Below are positions 34,279 to 42,983 of a stretch of 64,000 nucleotides of DNA, piece by piece. The position numbers and the translations under genes are program-made. The first letter of the stretch is position 1; the number at the start of each line of letters is the position of its first letter. Source of the DNA: Kineothrix alysoides (GTDB lineage: Bacteria; Bacillota; Clostridia; Lachnospirales; Lachnospiraceae); contig NZ_JPNB01000001.1 in the NCBI RefSeq assembly GCF_000732725.1, positions 558,001-622,000 on the forward strand, read 5' to 3'. A model generated the notes under the pieces. It made no database searches. It was not told the origin of the DNA and saw only the letters and a list, made by a program, of their open reading frames with translations.

Positions 34279-35770
34279 ACAGATAACGATTACAGTTCAA
34301 ACAAAAAAAGCAGGAGAGGAAATGCATCTGCTTCATACGGTAGGGCGAACAGTACTGGAAACCTTGAGGGAAAGCGGAATCGAATTGCCTTCCCTTTGCA
34401 GCGGGATGGGAACCTGCGGCAGGTGTATGGTGAGGTTTATCGGTTATGCTCCTCTTCCCTCACAGACGGAAAGGGGCCGGATAGAGCCCGACAGGCTGCG
34501 GGAGGGGTATCGGCTCTCTTGTATGGCAAAGCCGGTGAAGAACTGTGTGATCCAGCTTCTTTTTAAAAGTGAGGAGAAGATTAAGGTGCTGACGGAAAGC
34601 ACCGTGGGCAGCATGGAAGGTATGGGAAGAGAAGAGGACGGGGATTATTACGGGGGCTTGAAGCAGGGAAGTTCAGTTATCGCAGTGGATATAGGAACCA
34701 CAACGATTGCTATGAGGCTGTTAGAGACTGTTTCCGGGCGGGTATGTGACACTTATACTTGCCTGAATCCTCAAAGGAGCTACGGCACGGACGTAGTGGA
34801 GCGGATTAGGGCCGGCAGTGACGGTAAAGCGCAGCAGCTTCAGGAGCTGGTAAGAGAAGCGATGAGGAAGGGAATGAATCAATTTTTCCAAAGCGCCGTC
34901 AATAATAAGTTATGTAAATCTAAACGAATGGCCATTGCCTGCAATACGACTATGGGGCATTTACTTATGGGATATTCAACGGATACCTTGGGCAAAAGTC
35001 CTTTTACACCAGTGAACATTGCTTTAACAATGTTTGATTTCGAAGGAGTTCCGGCGGCACTTCTGCCTGGAATCTCGGCCTTTGTGGGAGGGGATATCGT
35101 GGCGGGCTTATATGCCTGCGATCTTCATAAGGCGCAAAAAACGTGGATATTTCTGGACTTAGGAACAAACGCAGAGATGGCGATTGGAAACGGTGGGCGC
35201 ATTCTATGTACTGCGGCAGCGGCAGGACCGGCATTTGAAGGAAAAGGCGAAGGGAATACGACGGGACCGGAGCGAATCGAAGCAATTTCCCATTTATTAA
35301 AGGAAGGTATCATCGATGAAACAGGGCTTCTTCAGGAGCCGTATTTCGAGTCCGGTATCGAAGTGAACGACATCTGCGTGACACAGAAGGATATCCGGGA
35401 TATACAAATGGCAAAGGCGGCAGTGCGTGCAGGAATACATTTCCTGGAGGAAAAGTTTGCTGTTTCCATGCCGGAATACCGGCCGATAGAAAAGGTATAT
35501 CTTGCGGGAGGCTTCGGCTTCTATATGGATAAAGAGGCGGCAGTGCGTGTAGGTTTGATTCCGCCGGAACTTGAGGATAAGTTAGAGGCAGCAGGAAATA
35601 CGTCCCTCGCCGGAGCAGAGAAAGCGGCAAGGAAAATGTGTATGGATATCAAGGAAATGAGGGAGTTAGACGATATAATAGGGAATTGTGAAGTATTTAA
35701 TCTCGCGGCTCAGGAGGATTTTGATAAAGTATATATAGAATATATGAATTTTGTTAGATTTTACAAATAG
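34271..35770 (+). CDS. RACE-type ASKHA ATPase with N-terminal [2Fe-2S] ferredoxin domain
   Basis: 499 aa from TTG 34271 (AAGGAG upstream). The plant-type [2Fe-2S] ligands are C43, C49, C52 and C84 (SLCSGMGTCGRC, RLSC). After a linker, DIGTTTIAMRLL and FLDLGTNAEMAIGN are the phosphate loops of the ASKHA/DUF4445 ATPase. Such proteins reductively reactivate corrinoid enzymes (Co(II) to Co(I)) using ATP. No corrinoid protein or methyltransferase is seen in the window. It lies just after the nitrogenase-like operon but behind a terminator; an electron-supply role for that system is only a guess. Confidence 0.85.
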   Translation: MSEQITITVQTKKAGEEMHLLHTVGRTVLETLRESGIELPSLCSGMGTCGRCMVRFIGYAPLPSQTERGRIEPDRLREGYRLSCMAKPVKNCVIQLLFKSEEKIKVLTESTVGSMEGMGREEDGDYYGGLKQGSSVIAVDIGTTTIAMRLLETVSGRVCDTYTCLNPQRSYGTDVVERIRAGSDGKAQQLQELVREAMRKGMNQFFQSAVNNKLCKSKRMAIACNTTMGHLLMGYSTDTLGKSPFTPVNIALTMFDFEGVPAALLPGISAFVGGDIVAGLYACDLHKAQKTWIFLDLGTNAEMAIGNGGRILCTAAAAGPAFEGKGEGNTTGPERIEAISHLLKEGIIDETGLLQEPYFESGIEVNDICVTQKDIRDIQMAKAAVRAGIHFLEEKFAVSMPEYRPIEKVYLAGGFGFYMDKEAAVRVGLIPPELEDKLEAAGNTSLAGAEKAARKMCMDIKEMRELDDIIGNCEVFNLAAQEDFDKVYIEYMNFVRFYK

Positions 35771-35845
35771 AAGGATAAGATGATATAATACGGTTACTAT
35801 ACAAATACTATTTCGATAAAACGCAAATTTTGCGGGGAGGCATAC

Positions 35846-36391
35846 ATGGCAAATATTTTTGGAAATACGGATAATGACAATTCGGCGGTGCTATGGGATT
35901 ACTTATTCAATGTGGACGAGGGAAGAAAGAATCTTGGAGGGGAGATGCCGGTAATAGTTTATCGCATGCTGGAATATTCCATGAGAGATGTCCTTACATC
36001 CATGTACGGTAAGGAAAAAATGATAGAAATTATCAGAAGTGCAGGCGAGAAGACGGGCAGGGAGTTTTATTCCAGATGTCTGGACGGTTCTTTGCCGCTT
36101 AACGATTTTCTTGCTCAGGTACAGCAGAAATTGATAGATTTGAAAATCGGTATACTCCGCTTCGAAAAGTTCGATGAAGAGACAGGGCATGCGGTACTTA
36201 CGGTAAGCGAAGATTTGGATTGTTCAGGATTTCCTTCGATTGGGGAGACCGTATGCAATTACGACGAAGGCTTTTTGGCAGGAATACTGAAGGCCTATAC
36301 GAAGAAAGAATACATTGTGGTGGAAATCGATTGCTGGGGCACCGGCGAAAGGGTATGCCGCTTTGATGCAAAGGTGGTCCTCGATAAATAA
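35846..36391 (+). CDS. V4R-domain sensor protein
   Basis: 181 aa. The C-terminal half ends with CWGTGERVCRFDAKV, the signature of V4R (4-vinyl-reductase) domains, which bind small hydrocarbon-like or tetrapyrrole-like ligands. The Cys in DLDCSGFPSIGETVCNYDEGF may support a metal or redox site. GGGGAGG precedes the ATG. It is 23 bp upstream of a diguanylate cyclase and is probably its sensory partner. Confidence 0.75.
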   Translation: MANIFGNTDNDNSAVLWDYLFNVDEGRKNLGGEMPVIVYRMLEYSMRDVLTSMYGKEKMIEIIRSAGEKTGREFYSRCLDGSLPLNDFLAQVQQKLIDLKIGILRFEKFDEETGHAVLTVSEDLDCSGFPSIGETVCNYDEGFLAGILKAYTKKEYIVVEIDCWGTGERVCRFDAKVVLDK

Positions 36392-36414
36392 AATTTTACT
36401 CAGAAGGGAAAAGG

Positions 36415-37626
36415 ATGTCCATGGAGCAAAATGATACGGATGTTTTATTCGAATATTTAAGGAAAATATTGTTTGAGCGGAATACTCCCATGCTTTCAGC
36501 GCAAGAGGTATCTCCTGAGAGCGAGAAGCTTGTGAATGGAATGAATCTGTTTCATGACTGGCTGGAGGAAAATTTTAGATTTGCCAACGACATAGCGGAA
36601 GGGAACTTGAACGGAATAGAGCCCTCCAAGGATAATCCCCTTTGTGCTCCATTAAAAATGCTGCGTTCTAACCTTTCCCATCTGATGTGGCAGACGAAGC
36701 AGGTTGCAGACGGGGATTACAGCCAGCGGGTAGCAATGCTGGGAGAGTTTTCCACGGCCTTCAATACGATGACCATGCAACTCAAGCAGCGGGAAGCGGC
36801 ATTGAAGGAGCACAATGCCCTTCTCTCACATATTACGGATAATATAGGAGAGTATGTCGCCGTTCTCGATGAGGAGACGAGGGAAAGCCTGTATGAGAAT
36901 AAGGCTCTTGTAGATATGTCTATCGAGGAGCCGCGGCTTGCCGAGGACTTAAGATATAGCATCAGCAGATACGATATGGAAAGCAGCGGCCGTTCATGGG
37001 AGATAAGTCTGTTGTCTTCGGAGGAAGAAGGGCGCACCTTATATTATCATGTAGATTCGTTCTATATCGACTGGCAGGGAAAGAAAGCTATCGCCCATCT
37101 TCTTCGTGATGTTACGGAACAGAAGGAATGGGAGTCTTCTATCGAATATGCAGCGAACTCCGATGCACTTACCGGCCTTTTCAACAGACGCTATTGCATG
37201 GAAATGATGGAAAGGTATATCGAGAACAAAAGGGATTTCCTCGTTTGCTTTGTAGATTTGGACAAGCTAAAATATGTGAACGATACCTTTGGTCATTGCC
37301 ACGGGGACGAATATATATTGACGATGGCAGCCGTTTTGAAGGAAACTGTAAGGAAGGATGATATTATCTGCAGAATCGGCGGCGATGAATTTGTTATACT
37401 TATGCCTAAATGTACGGAGAAGCACTCCAAGATGCGTATGAATCAGGCACGGAATCGCCTCTTGCGGTTAACCGAAGAGAAAAACTTGAAATATCCCATG
37501 AGCCTGAGCTACGGGGTAATAGCATGTGGTGAAAACAATACGCTCAGCGCGGAAGAGATTTTGGATGAGTCCGATAAAGAGATGTATTTATTCAAGCAGG
37601 CGCATCGAAGTGAGTGGAAGGCATAA
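36415..37626 (+). CDS. Diguanylate cyclase (GGDEF) with N-terminal sensory region
   Basis: 403 aa, no membrane segment. A HAMP-like/coiled region (~40-125) and a PAS-like region (~130-235) precede a GGDEF domain (~245-400). The active site reads RIGGDEF and the product-inhibition I-site RKDD lies five residues before it, so it should make cyclic di-GMP and be feedback-inhibited. Gene order suggests it responds through the V4R protein. Output could be surface behaviour, in line with the adjacent polysaccharide deacetylase. Confidence 0.88.
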   Translation: MSMEQNDTDVLFEYLRKILFERNTPMLSAQEVSPESEKLVNGMNLFHDWLEENFRFANDIAEGNLNGIEPSKDNPLCAPLKMLRSNLSHLMWQTKQVADGDYSQRVAMLGEFSTAFNTMTMQLKQREAALKEHNALLSHITDNIGEYVAVLDEETRESLYENKALVDMSIEEPRLAEDLRYSISRYDMESSGRSWEISLLSSEEEGRTLYYHVDSFYIDWQGKKAIAHLLRDVTEQKEWESSIEYAANSDALTGLFNRRYCMEMMERYIENKRDFLVCFVDLDKLKYVNDTFGHCHGDEYILTMAAVLKETVRKDDIICRIGGDEFVILMPKCTEKHSKMRMNQARNRLLRLTEEKNLKYPMSLSYGVIACGENNTLSAEEILDESDKEMYLFKQAHRSEWKA

Positions 37627-37664
37627 AATAGATTCCTATTTTGCTGGTTTTTGACATATATATT

Positions 37665-38414
37665 ATGAAGAAAACAATAGGAAGAGGCAGAACATTGCAT
37701 TTTAAAGTTGGACTTAAAGAATGCGTTGTGGCGGGAGCTCTCGTTGCGGCGGCACTTTTGTTTATATATGTCAGAGATTATGGGAGCGGCGAGCAGACGG
37801 GCTCAGTAGCAGCTTTGAGTAATAAGATAACGGGACAGGTGAGGGACGAGGAGAAGGACAAGGGAAAGATTGCTTTGACTTTCGACGACGGCCCTCATCC
37901 TTATTATACGGAGCAGATATTGGATGGACTTAAGAAAAGAGGAATTAAGGCTACTTTTTTTGTGACCGGAATGAATGCGGAAAAATATCCGGAAATCATT
38001 AAGAGGATGTATGACGAAGGACATGTGATCGGAAATCATACCTTTTACCATACGCAGCTGACCAGCAAAAACCGAAAGGAATTCAAGGAAGAGCTGATAC
38101 GTACCAACGCAGTCATCAGCGGAATCACAGGAGATGATGTGATCTACGTCCGCCCGCCTTATGGAAGCTGGGATAAAAAGTTCGAAACGGAGCTCAACAT
38201 GTTTCCGGTATTGTGGACGATCGACCCGCTTGACTGGTGCTCCACCAATGTAGCTTGCATCACGGAAAATGTGGTGAAGAAGGCGGAGGAGAACGACATT
38301 ATTTTGATGCATGATTATTATCCGTCTACAGTTACGGCAGCTTTTAACATCATAGATGAGCTTACCAAGGAGGGGTATAACTTTGTGACGGTGGATGAGA
38401 TATTGTTTGATTAG
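37665..38414 (+). CDS. Polysaccharide deacetylase (NodB/PgdA type), intact copy
   Basis: 249 aa. One N-terminal membrane anchor (CVVAGALVAAALLFIYV) is followed by the NodB domain with TFDDGPHP, HTFYHTQL, RPPYGSW, WTIDPLDW and ILMHDYYP, which hold the metal and catalytic residues. It would deacetylate peptidoglycan or a surface glycan outside the cell. Bases 37883-38414 and about 55 bp beyond are repeated with small divergence at 63220-63751, so this gene is the left boundary of the acquired region. I prefer ATG 37665 over 37641. Confidence 0.87.
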   Translation: MKKTIGRGRTLHFKVGLKECVVAGALVAAALLFIYVRDYGSGEQTGSVAALSNKITGQVRDEEKDKGKIALTFDDGPHPYYTEQILDGLKKRGIKATFFVTGMNAEKYPEIIKRMYDEGHVIGNHTFYHTQLTSKNRKEFKEELIRTNAVISGITGDDVIYVRPPYGSWDKKFETELNMFPVLWTIDPLDWCSTNVACITENVVKKAEENDIILMHDYYPSTVTAAFNIIDELTKEGYNFVTVDEILFD

Positions 38415-38470
38415 GAGAGTTGTGCCATTTGAGATAAAAATTACAAAATAAGATTAATAGAATAGGATTA
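37883..38470. repeat. Direct repeat flanking the island, left copy
   Basis: 532 bp of deacetylase coding sequence plus ~55 bp of downstream flank, paired with 63220-63807. Both copies have the same orientation and are separated by 25.3 kb. Confidence 0.85.
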
Positions 38471-38770
38471 TGGTATATTACCCCACGTAAGGTTGCCAAT
38501 GTGGTACTTCTTCAAAAAGATGATTTGAGTTTAAAGAAGGTTATTTTAAAAGGAACAGTAATTAAATAAGACGGTGACTTGCCACAGTCTCATTTTTGAG
38601 CAAGATATCACATTTCTATTCGGATTTGTATAATTTTGCTATAAAATGTATTATTATGTTCTTTTTGTTTAAAGTTATTTACTGATAATGCAGGTTATGG
38701 TAAATTTTAAAAAAGATAAGCACTTATATACATTAATCGTCGGTTGGTCGCGTTATTAAATGTAAGGAAT
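38415..38770. other. Junction spacer at left end of the AT-rich island
   Basis: The first ~55 bp match the sequence after the second deacetylase copy (63752-63807). From about 38475 to 38570 there is a stopless frame (GLWYITPRKVANVV, ending in a TAA) that looks like the tail of a lost gene, not recognised. The rest is AT-rich leader sequence. No clear promoter could be chosen for the downstream operon. Confidence 0.5.
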
Positions 38771-38818
38771 ATAGCTCCGTCGTATCGTTTACAAAGGTAA
38801 ACGGTATGGCGGAGCTAT
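38771..38818 (+). terminator. Exceptionally long hairpin directly before loaP
   Basis: Arms 38771-38792 and 38797-38818 pair over 22 bases without mismatch (three G-U pairs), with the loop AAAG, followed by GTTTT. It overlaps an alternative loaP start. It may be an intrinsic terminator that limits loaP, or the leader RNA element used to load LoaP onto RNA polymerase, since LoaP operons carry such a leader hairpin. Confidence 0.7.
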
Positions 38819-38834
38819 GTTTTGGGGATGCATG

Positions 38835-39362
38835 ATGAATAACTATTATGTTTTGTTTGTTAAGACGGGATACGAGGAAAGTATTGTCAGGAGAGTAAAG
38901 GGAATGATAGATCCTAATATTCTTTTGCCTTTTATGCCCTATAAAGAAAAGATATTTTTATATAAAGGAAGTAGGATACTAAAATTGGAATTATGTTTTC
39001 CTGGTTATATTTTTATTGAAACAAAATTATCTCCTGAAATTTTCATTTTAGAAATTTCAACTATATTTAAACAAAATGGCTGGAAATTTAGCATAGTAAA
39101 TTATGGTAGTAAAAACGATATAGTTATTCATAAAGAGGATAGAGAATTACTTCTGAAAATGCTTAATAATCAATTTTGCATAGAACAATCTAAAGGTTTC
39201 ATTGTGGGAGATAAAATACGAGTAAAGACCGGAGCCTTAGTGGGAAGGGAAAGCTTAATTAGAAAAGTAAACCGACACAAGAGAGAAGCTTTGATAGAGT
39301 TGGATTTTATGGGAGGCAAAAGACAGATTATTGTAGCTCTGGAAATATTAGAAAAAGTTTAA
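38835..39362 (+). CDS. loaP: LoaP-type NusG paralog, processive antiterminator
   Basis: 175 aa. The NGN domain starts with YYVLFVKTGYEESIVRRV and contains CFPGYIFIETKL. The C-terminal KOW domain has VGRESLIRKVNRHKREALIELDFMGGKRQIIVALEIL, whose RHKREA-FMG stretch is a hallmark of LoaP. LoaP binds RNA polymerase and a leader RNA hairpin and lets transcription read through internal terminators of long biosynthetic operons. It is the first gene of a ~20-kb same-strand cluster. ATG 38835 or 38832 follows GGGGA; the ATG at 38817 lies inside the hairpin. Confidence 0.9.
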   Translation: MNNYYVLFVKTGYEESIVRRVKGMIDPNILLPFMPYKEKIFLYKGSRILKLELCFPGYIFIETKLSPEIFILEISTIFKQNGWKFSIVNYGSKNDIVIHKEDRELLLKMLNNQFCIEQSKGFIVGDKIRVKTGALVGRESLIRKVNRHKREALIELDFMGGKRQIIVALEILEKV

Positions 39363-39440
39363 TTTACAAAGTTAACTAAAAAAGAAATTGATGGATTACA
39401 GTGCGAGAATGTAAGTAGAAATAGTTATAAAGGAGAAAAA

Positions 39441-39674
39441 GTGGAAGATATATTAGTATCAATCATAAACAAAGTAACAGAAAAGCACTATAATTCTATA
39501 AATTATAGTGATGGATTTAAAACTGATCTTGGTATAAGTTCATTGGAGTATTTTGAAATTGTAATTGATATAGAATTACAATACAACTTAACCTTGCCGG
39601 ACGAATTGCTTTTATATGAAGAAAATATAACTTTTGGACAAATTATAGAAGGTTTAAAAGGACTACTACTATAA
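39441..39674 (+). CDS. Discrete acyl carrier protein 1
   Basis: 77 aa from GTG 39441 with AAAGGAG before it. DLGISSLEYFEIVIDIE is the phosphopantetheine site, with Ser 34 as the attachment residue and Ser 33 where Asp is more usual. It should carry an acyl or aminoacyl group as a thioester for the ligase encoded right after it. Confidence 0.85.
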   Translation: MEDILVSIINKVTEKHYNSINYSDGFKTDLGISSLEYFEIVIDIELQYNLTLPDELLLYEENITFGQIIEGLKGLLL

Positions 39675-39697
39675 TAATTTGAAAAGGAAGACTTAGA

Positions 39698-41134
39698 ATG
39701 AAATATGAAATAGATAATATCTTTGAAGTTTTAGAAAAACAAAAAAATAATAAAAAAATTTCTTTTATCTATAAGGATGAGATAATAAAGTATAATGAAT
39801 TATATATCAAAGCGATTAATATATCAGAATATATAAATTCTAAATCTGACATAATTACTATTTTTTTTGAAAACTCTATAGACTATATAGCTGCATTTTT
39901 TGCTGTTTTATATAGTGGAAAGATTGTATTACCAATAAATATAAATACTCATATTAACGAAATAGAGAATATTATTCGTAATACAGGTTCAGACTTAGTG
40001 TTAACAAACTCAGATTGTAAAAAGAAAATAGACAGTATTCAAATTGATATATTAGACATCGGCATATTAGATAGTAGTCATATGTGTGAGAAAGTATCCA
40101 CCCCTCAAAATGAGATTGCAATTATTTTCCCGACCTCAGGAACAACAGGAATCCCTAAATATGTTCAAATTACTCATATAAATCTAATTTCAAACTTTTT
40201 AAGTGTTTTTAAGATATATAATCTTAAATCGCACGAAAAGGGACTGATGATGCTACCTTTTACAACGGCGTTTTGGTTATCTGTTGATCTTCTTCCCTCT
40301 ATGTGGACAGGTATGTCAAACACCATTTATGATGGTGGTTTTAGCAGAAATAAATGCTTGTCATTGATTGAAAGGAATATGATAAATTATATTATTATGG
40401 TTCCCTCTTTATTCAGGATGATTTTAAAAGATGCTGCCCATGATAATAGTAGATTGGAGAGCCTTAAAAGAATAACATTGGGGGGTGAAAAAATTGCTGA
40501 AAAAGAGTTGTTAGAATTTATCAAGCAGTTTCCGAATATTGTTTTGATTCAGGGATATGGAATGACAGAAGCATCGCCGGTTATAACAACAACAACATAT
40601 GATGATTATAATAAAAAAGTCGGTTCGGTTGGAAGACCGATTGATCAAGTGAAAATAAAAATCATCGACAGTGCGGGAAATGAATTACCAATTGGCAAAG
40701 AAGGAAGAATAACTGTCGCAGGTCCCAATGTTATGAAAGGATATTTAAATCAAAAAACGAGTATTATAAGCAATGGCTGGCTGGAAACAGGGGATATCGG
40801 ATATTTGGACAAAGAAGAATATCTCTATATAACGGGAAGAGAAAAAAACATGATTATTGTAGGGGGGAGGAATGTTTTTTCGGAAGAAATAGAGAGTATT
40901 ATAATGCAAAATGATATGGTTGATGATGTAAAAATATATGGAGAAATTAATCAAATTCATGGAGAAATTATTGTCGCTGAGGTTGTTTTTAAATGTTCTA
41001 CAATGGATGAACAGGAAGCAATTGAAGAAATAAAGGAATACTGCAGGAAATTTTTAACAAATTATAAAATACCTAAAAAAATTATTATTAAAGAGATGAT
41101 TGAAAAAACGATTACAAATAAAACAAAACGGTGA
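39698..41134 (+). CDS. AMP-dependent acyl ligase 1 (ANL superfamily)
   Basis: 478 aa. It has the ATP loop PTSGTTGIPKY (~145), GYGMTEASP (A5), ETGDIGYLD (A7), GREKNMIIVGGRNVFSEEIE (A8) and a C-terminal Lys near TNKTKR. It lies between two carrier/transferase genes, so it probably loads a carboxylic acid onto ACP 1. Unlike ligase 3, the A4 region does not show the Asp that marks alpha-amino acid substrates, so a simple acid is more likely. AT-rich, with many AAA/ATA codons. Confidence 0.83.
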   Translation: MKYEIDNIFEVLEKQKNNKKISFIYKDEIIKYNELYIKAINISEYINSKSDIITIFFENSIDYIAAFFAVLYSGKIVLPININTHINEIENIIRNTGSDLVLTNSDCKKKIDSIQIDILDIGILDSSHMCEKVSTPQNEIAIIFPTSGTTGIPKYVQITHINLISNFLSVFKIYNLKSHEKGLMMLPFTTAFWLSVDLLPSMWTGMSNTIYDGGFSRNKCLSLIERNMINYIIMVPSLFRMILKDAAHDNSRLESLKRITLGGEKIAEKELLEFIKQFPNIVLIQGYGMTEASPVITTTTYDDYNKKVGSVGRPIDQVKIKIIDSAGNELPIGKEGRITVAGPNVMKGYLNQKTSIISNGWLETGDIGYLDKEEYLYITGREKNMIIVGGRNVFSEEIESIIMQNDMVDDVKIYGEINQIHGEIIVAEVVFKCSTMDEQEAIEEIKEYCRKFLTNYKIPKKIIIKEMIEKTITNKTKR

Positions 41135-41165
41135 ATCTAATTAAGCTAATTGGGGGAATAAGTGA

Positions 41166-42155
41166 ATGGATAATATAAAAAATACAAATGAAGTTTTTGA
41201 ATTTTTATTGAAAATTCCCAGGCTTAATTATAATTGCTTTCAAATGGCATTGGCCTATATATTACAGTTTTATCATCGAGAATATCAAGCTGTGTCGTTA
41301 GGTAATTGGGGATTTAAGTACAATCAGCGGATAGAATATACTGATTGTATCGGTAATGCAATTGATGAAGTATTTAGATATAAGATAAAAGATATTTTAA
41401 TGCGTTACTACGGATCAGAACTTATAGGTTACGATCCTTCTGATGAGACAGCAGTAATTTATATGTTAAAGGAAGCGGGCTTGATATTAGTAAGAAGTGA
41501 TTTATATTGGTGTCCTTGGAGTCTTGCATATTTGAAACATCACTTTAGCCATTACTATTTACTGGTGGGTTATGATAAAAAGAGTGAAGATTTCTATTGC
41601 TATGATCCATATTTAAACAATGGGAAAATAAATCAGGTGCCATTTGAAAAAATAAAGCCGGGTATTATTAGCTATGAGATGTTGTGCAGCACAAAGGGAA
41701 AAACAAAGAATGAAAACATAAAGGAAAACATTAAGAAGGATATCTATTCAGATATTACTAGTATACTAGACAAACAAGATCTAAATTCTCTTTATAATAT
41801 TTATCAATTGGTAGATAGTATAAACTATAGATTTGAATTGGAAAAGGAAAATGCAGGTTTTCAAAAAGATTTTTTGGCAATTCCGATATTAAGCAAGATG
41901 AAGTTTATATATATAAGTAGATATGGGTATAGTGATTTACTGGAATATTACGGGAATAGCTTTAATAATAAAAAAATTATTGAAGCTGCTAATAATCTAA
42001 CGGAGTGCGGAAGGCAGTGGAGAGTATGTCAGTCCTTACTTATGAAAGTATTTATACATAGTCACGATAAGGGGAAGGTAAAAGTGGTATCAAATTCAAT
42101 TGCAAAAATTGCTGATAATGAAATTAGTATCGCAGAAGATTTGTTTAACTTGTAA
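41166..42155 (+). CDS. BtrH-like acyltransferase 1
   Basis: 329 aa. The N-terminal domain matches the BtrH_N papain-like fold: NYNCFQMALAYIL (C24), then CPWSLAYLKHHFSHYYLLVGYD (H129) and FYCYDPYL (D147), a Cys/His/Asp set. In butirosin synthesis BtrH moves an aminoacyl group from an ACP thioester to an amino group of the aminoglycoside. Here it lies between two ACP genes and probably transfers an ACP-bound acyl or aminoacyl group to an amine. The C-terminal ~150 residues are helical and unassigned. Confidence 0.72.
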   Translation: MDNIKNTNEVFEFLLKIPRLNYNCFQMALAYILQFYHREYQAVSLGNWGFKYNQRIEYTDCIGNAIDEVFRYKIKDILMRYYGSELIGYDPSDETAVIYMLKEAGLILVRSDLYWCPWSLAYLKHHFSHYYLLVGYDKKSEDFYCYDPYLNNGKINQVPFEKIKPGIISYEMLCSTKGKTKNENIKENIKKDIYSDITSILDKQDLNSLYNIYQLVDSINYRFELEKENAGFQKDFLAIPILSKMKFIYISRYGYSDLLEYYGNSFNNKKIIEAANNLTECGRQWRVCQSLLMKVFIHSHDKGKVKVVSNSIAKIADNEISIAEDLFNL

Positions 42156-42351
42156 ATATTATTTGATAACAATATTTTCAAAAGAAAATAACAAGATAAA
42201 GCGAGTGTAATTTCATGATAGTAGAAAATAAAATTATTTTTCATAATTTATTTTATTATAAAAAAAGAAATACTGCTTTAGTCGTCTTTTTCAATCAGGC
42301 TAGAAAACATAGATGATTGCCTGTTCAAATACATAAATAGATTTCTCTTAA

Positions 42352-42528
42352 ACAAATTTTATTATAGTTGGCACATTAGAAAATCTTAGTTCTTACCTAC
42401 CGAATCATATTTATGGATTGATTACTTCTCGTATGACAGATTTTCAATTAAATAATTCTTGCAGAAAAAAATTATATTCTCTTTGGGAGAGACTTGATTG
42501 TGAGCCGCTATTTAACAAAGACAAATAG
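42352..42528 (+). pseudogene. Orphan 58-codon gene remnant without start
   Basis: An open stretch with coding-like composition (VGTLENLSSYLPNHIYG, then LYSLWERLDCEP) ends at TAG 42526 and begins at a stop codon without a usable start. It lies in the 415-bp gap between BtrH-like gene 1 and ACP 2 and looks like the C-terminal tail of a lost cluster gene. Not recognised. The rest of that gap (42156-42351 and 42529-42570) shows nothing more. Confidence 0.4.
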
Positions 42529-42570
42529 TATATTCGTTTGGAAAGTATCTTTATATAAAGGAAGGTTCAA

Positions 42571-42846
42571 ATGAAAATGAATAAATATAACATCTACGAA
42601 ATAATATCAAGCGTTTTAGGCGTTGATTTTGAATTTGTGAAAAGCATGGACGAAAATGAAGATTTAGTTTCTATGGGTATGGATTCAATTAAATTTATCA
42701 GCATTGTTGTCGCATTAGAAGAAGCCTTTGAGGTGGAATATCCTGATGAATGTCTTGTCATAACTCATTCCAACACATTAAATAAACTGGCAAGTAACGT
42801 ATCAGAGGCTTTGGAGAAAAAAACGGAGGAACGGCAGAATGAATAG
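42571..42846 (+). CDS. Discrete acyl carrier protein 2
   Basis: 91 aa. The attachment site reads SMGMDSIKFISIVVALEEAFEVEYPDE with Ser 39 in a canonical DSI motif. AAAGGAAGG precedes the ATG. The C-terminal tail KKTEERQNE is charged and lies beyond the fold. Confidence 0.88.
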   Translation: MKMNKYNIYEIISSVLGVDFEFVKSMDENEDLVSMGMDSIKFISIVVALEEAFEVEYPDECLVITHSNTLNKLASNVSEALEKKTEERQNE

Positions 42847-42901
42847 CTTACAAAATGCAGATTTACATATCGGTATAATTTGCTGTAAGGTGTATCTATA
42901 G
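42839..42901 (+). pseudogene. Truncated frame behind a strong ribosome site
   Basis: ATG 42839 overlaps the ACP 2 stop codon and follows ACGGAGGAA, an ideal site, but the frame closes after 20 codons (TAG 42899-42901). The following ~70 bp are open in other frames. It looks like a gene start broken by a frameshift, or the original start of the BtrH-like gene at 42984; a true 20-aa peptide is also possible. Confidence 0.4.
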
Positions 42902-42983
42902 GTTTTACAAGATGTGTCACTATATTATTTAAGCCTGCAAGGATTGAAGACTATATATACATTAGCAGAAAGTGATTATAAAG

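Noticed and set aside
38817-38834. loaP start at ATG 38817
   Set aside because: This ATG lies in the 3' arm of the 22-bp hairpin; ATG 38832 or 38835 has GGGGA and begins with the conserved sequence.
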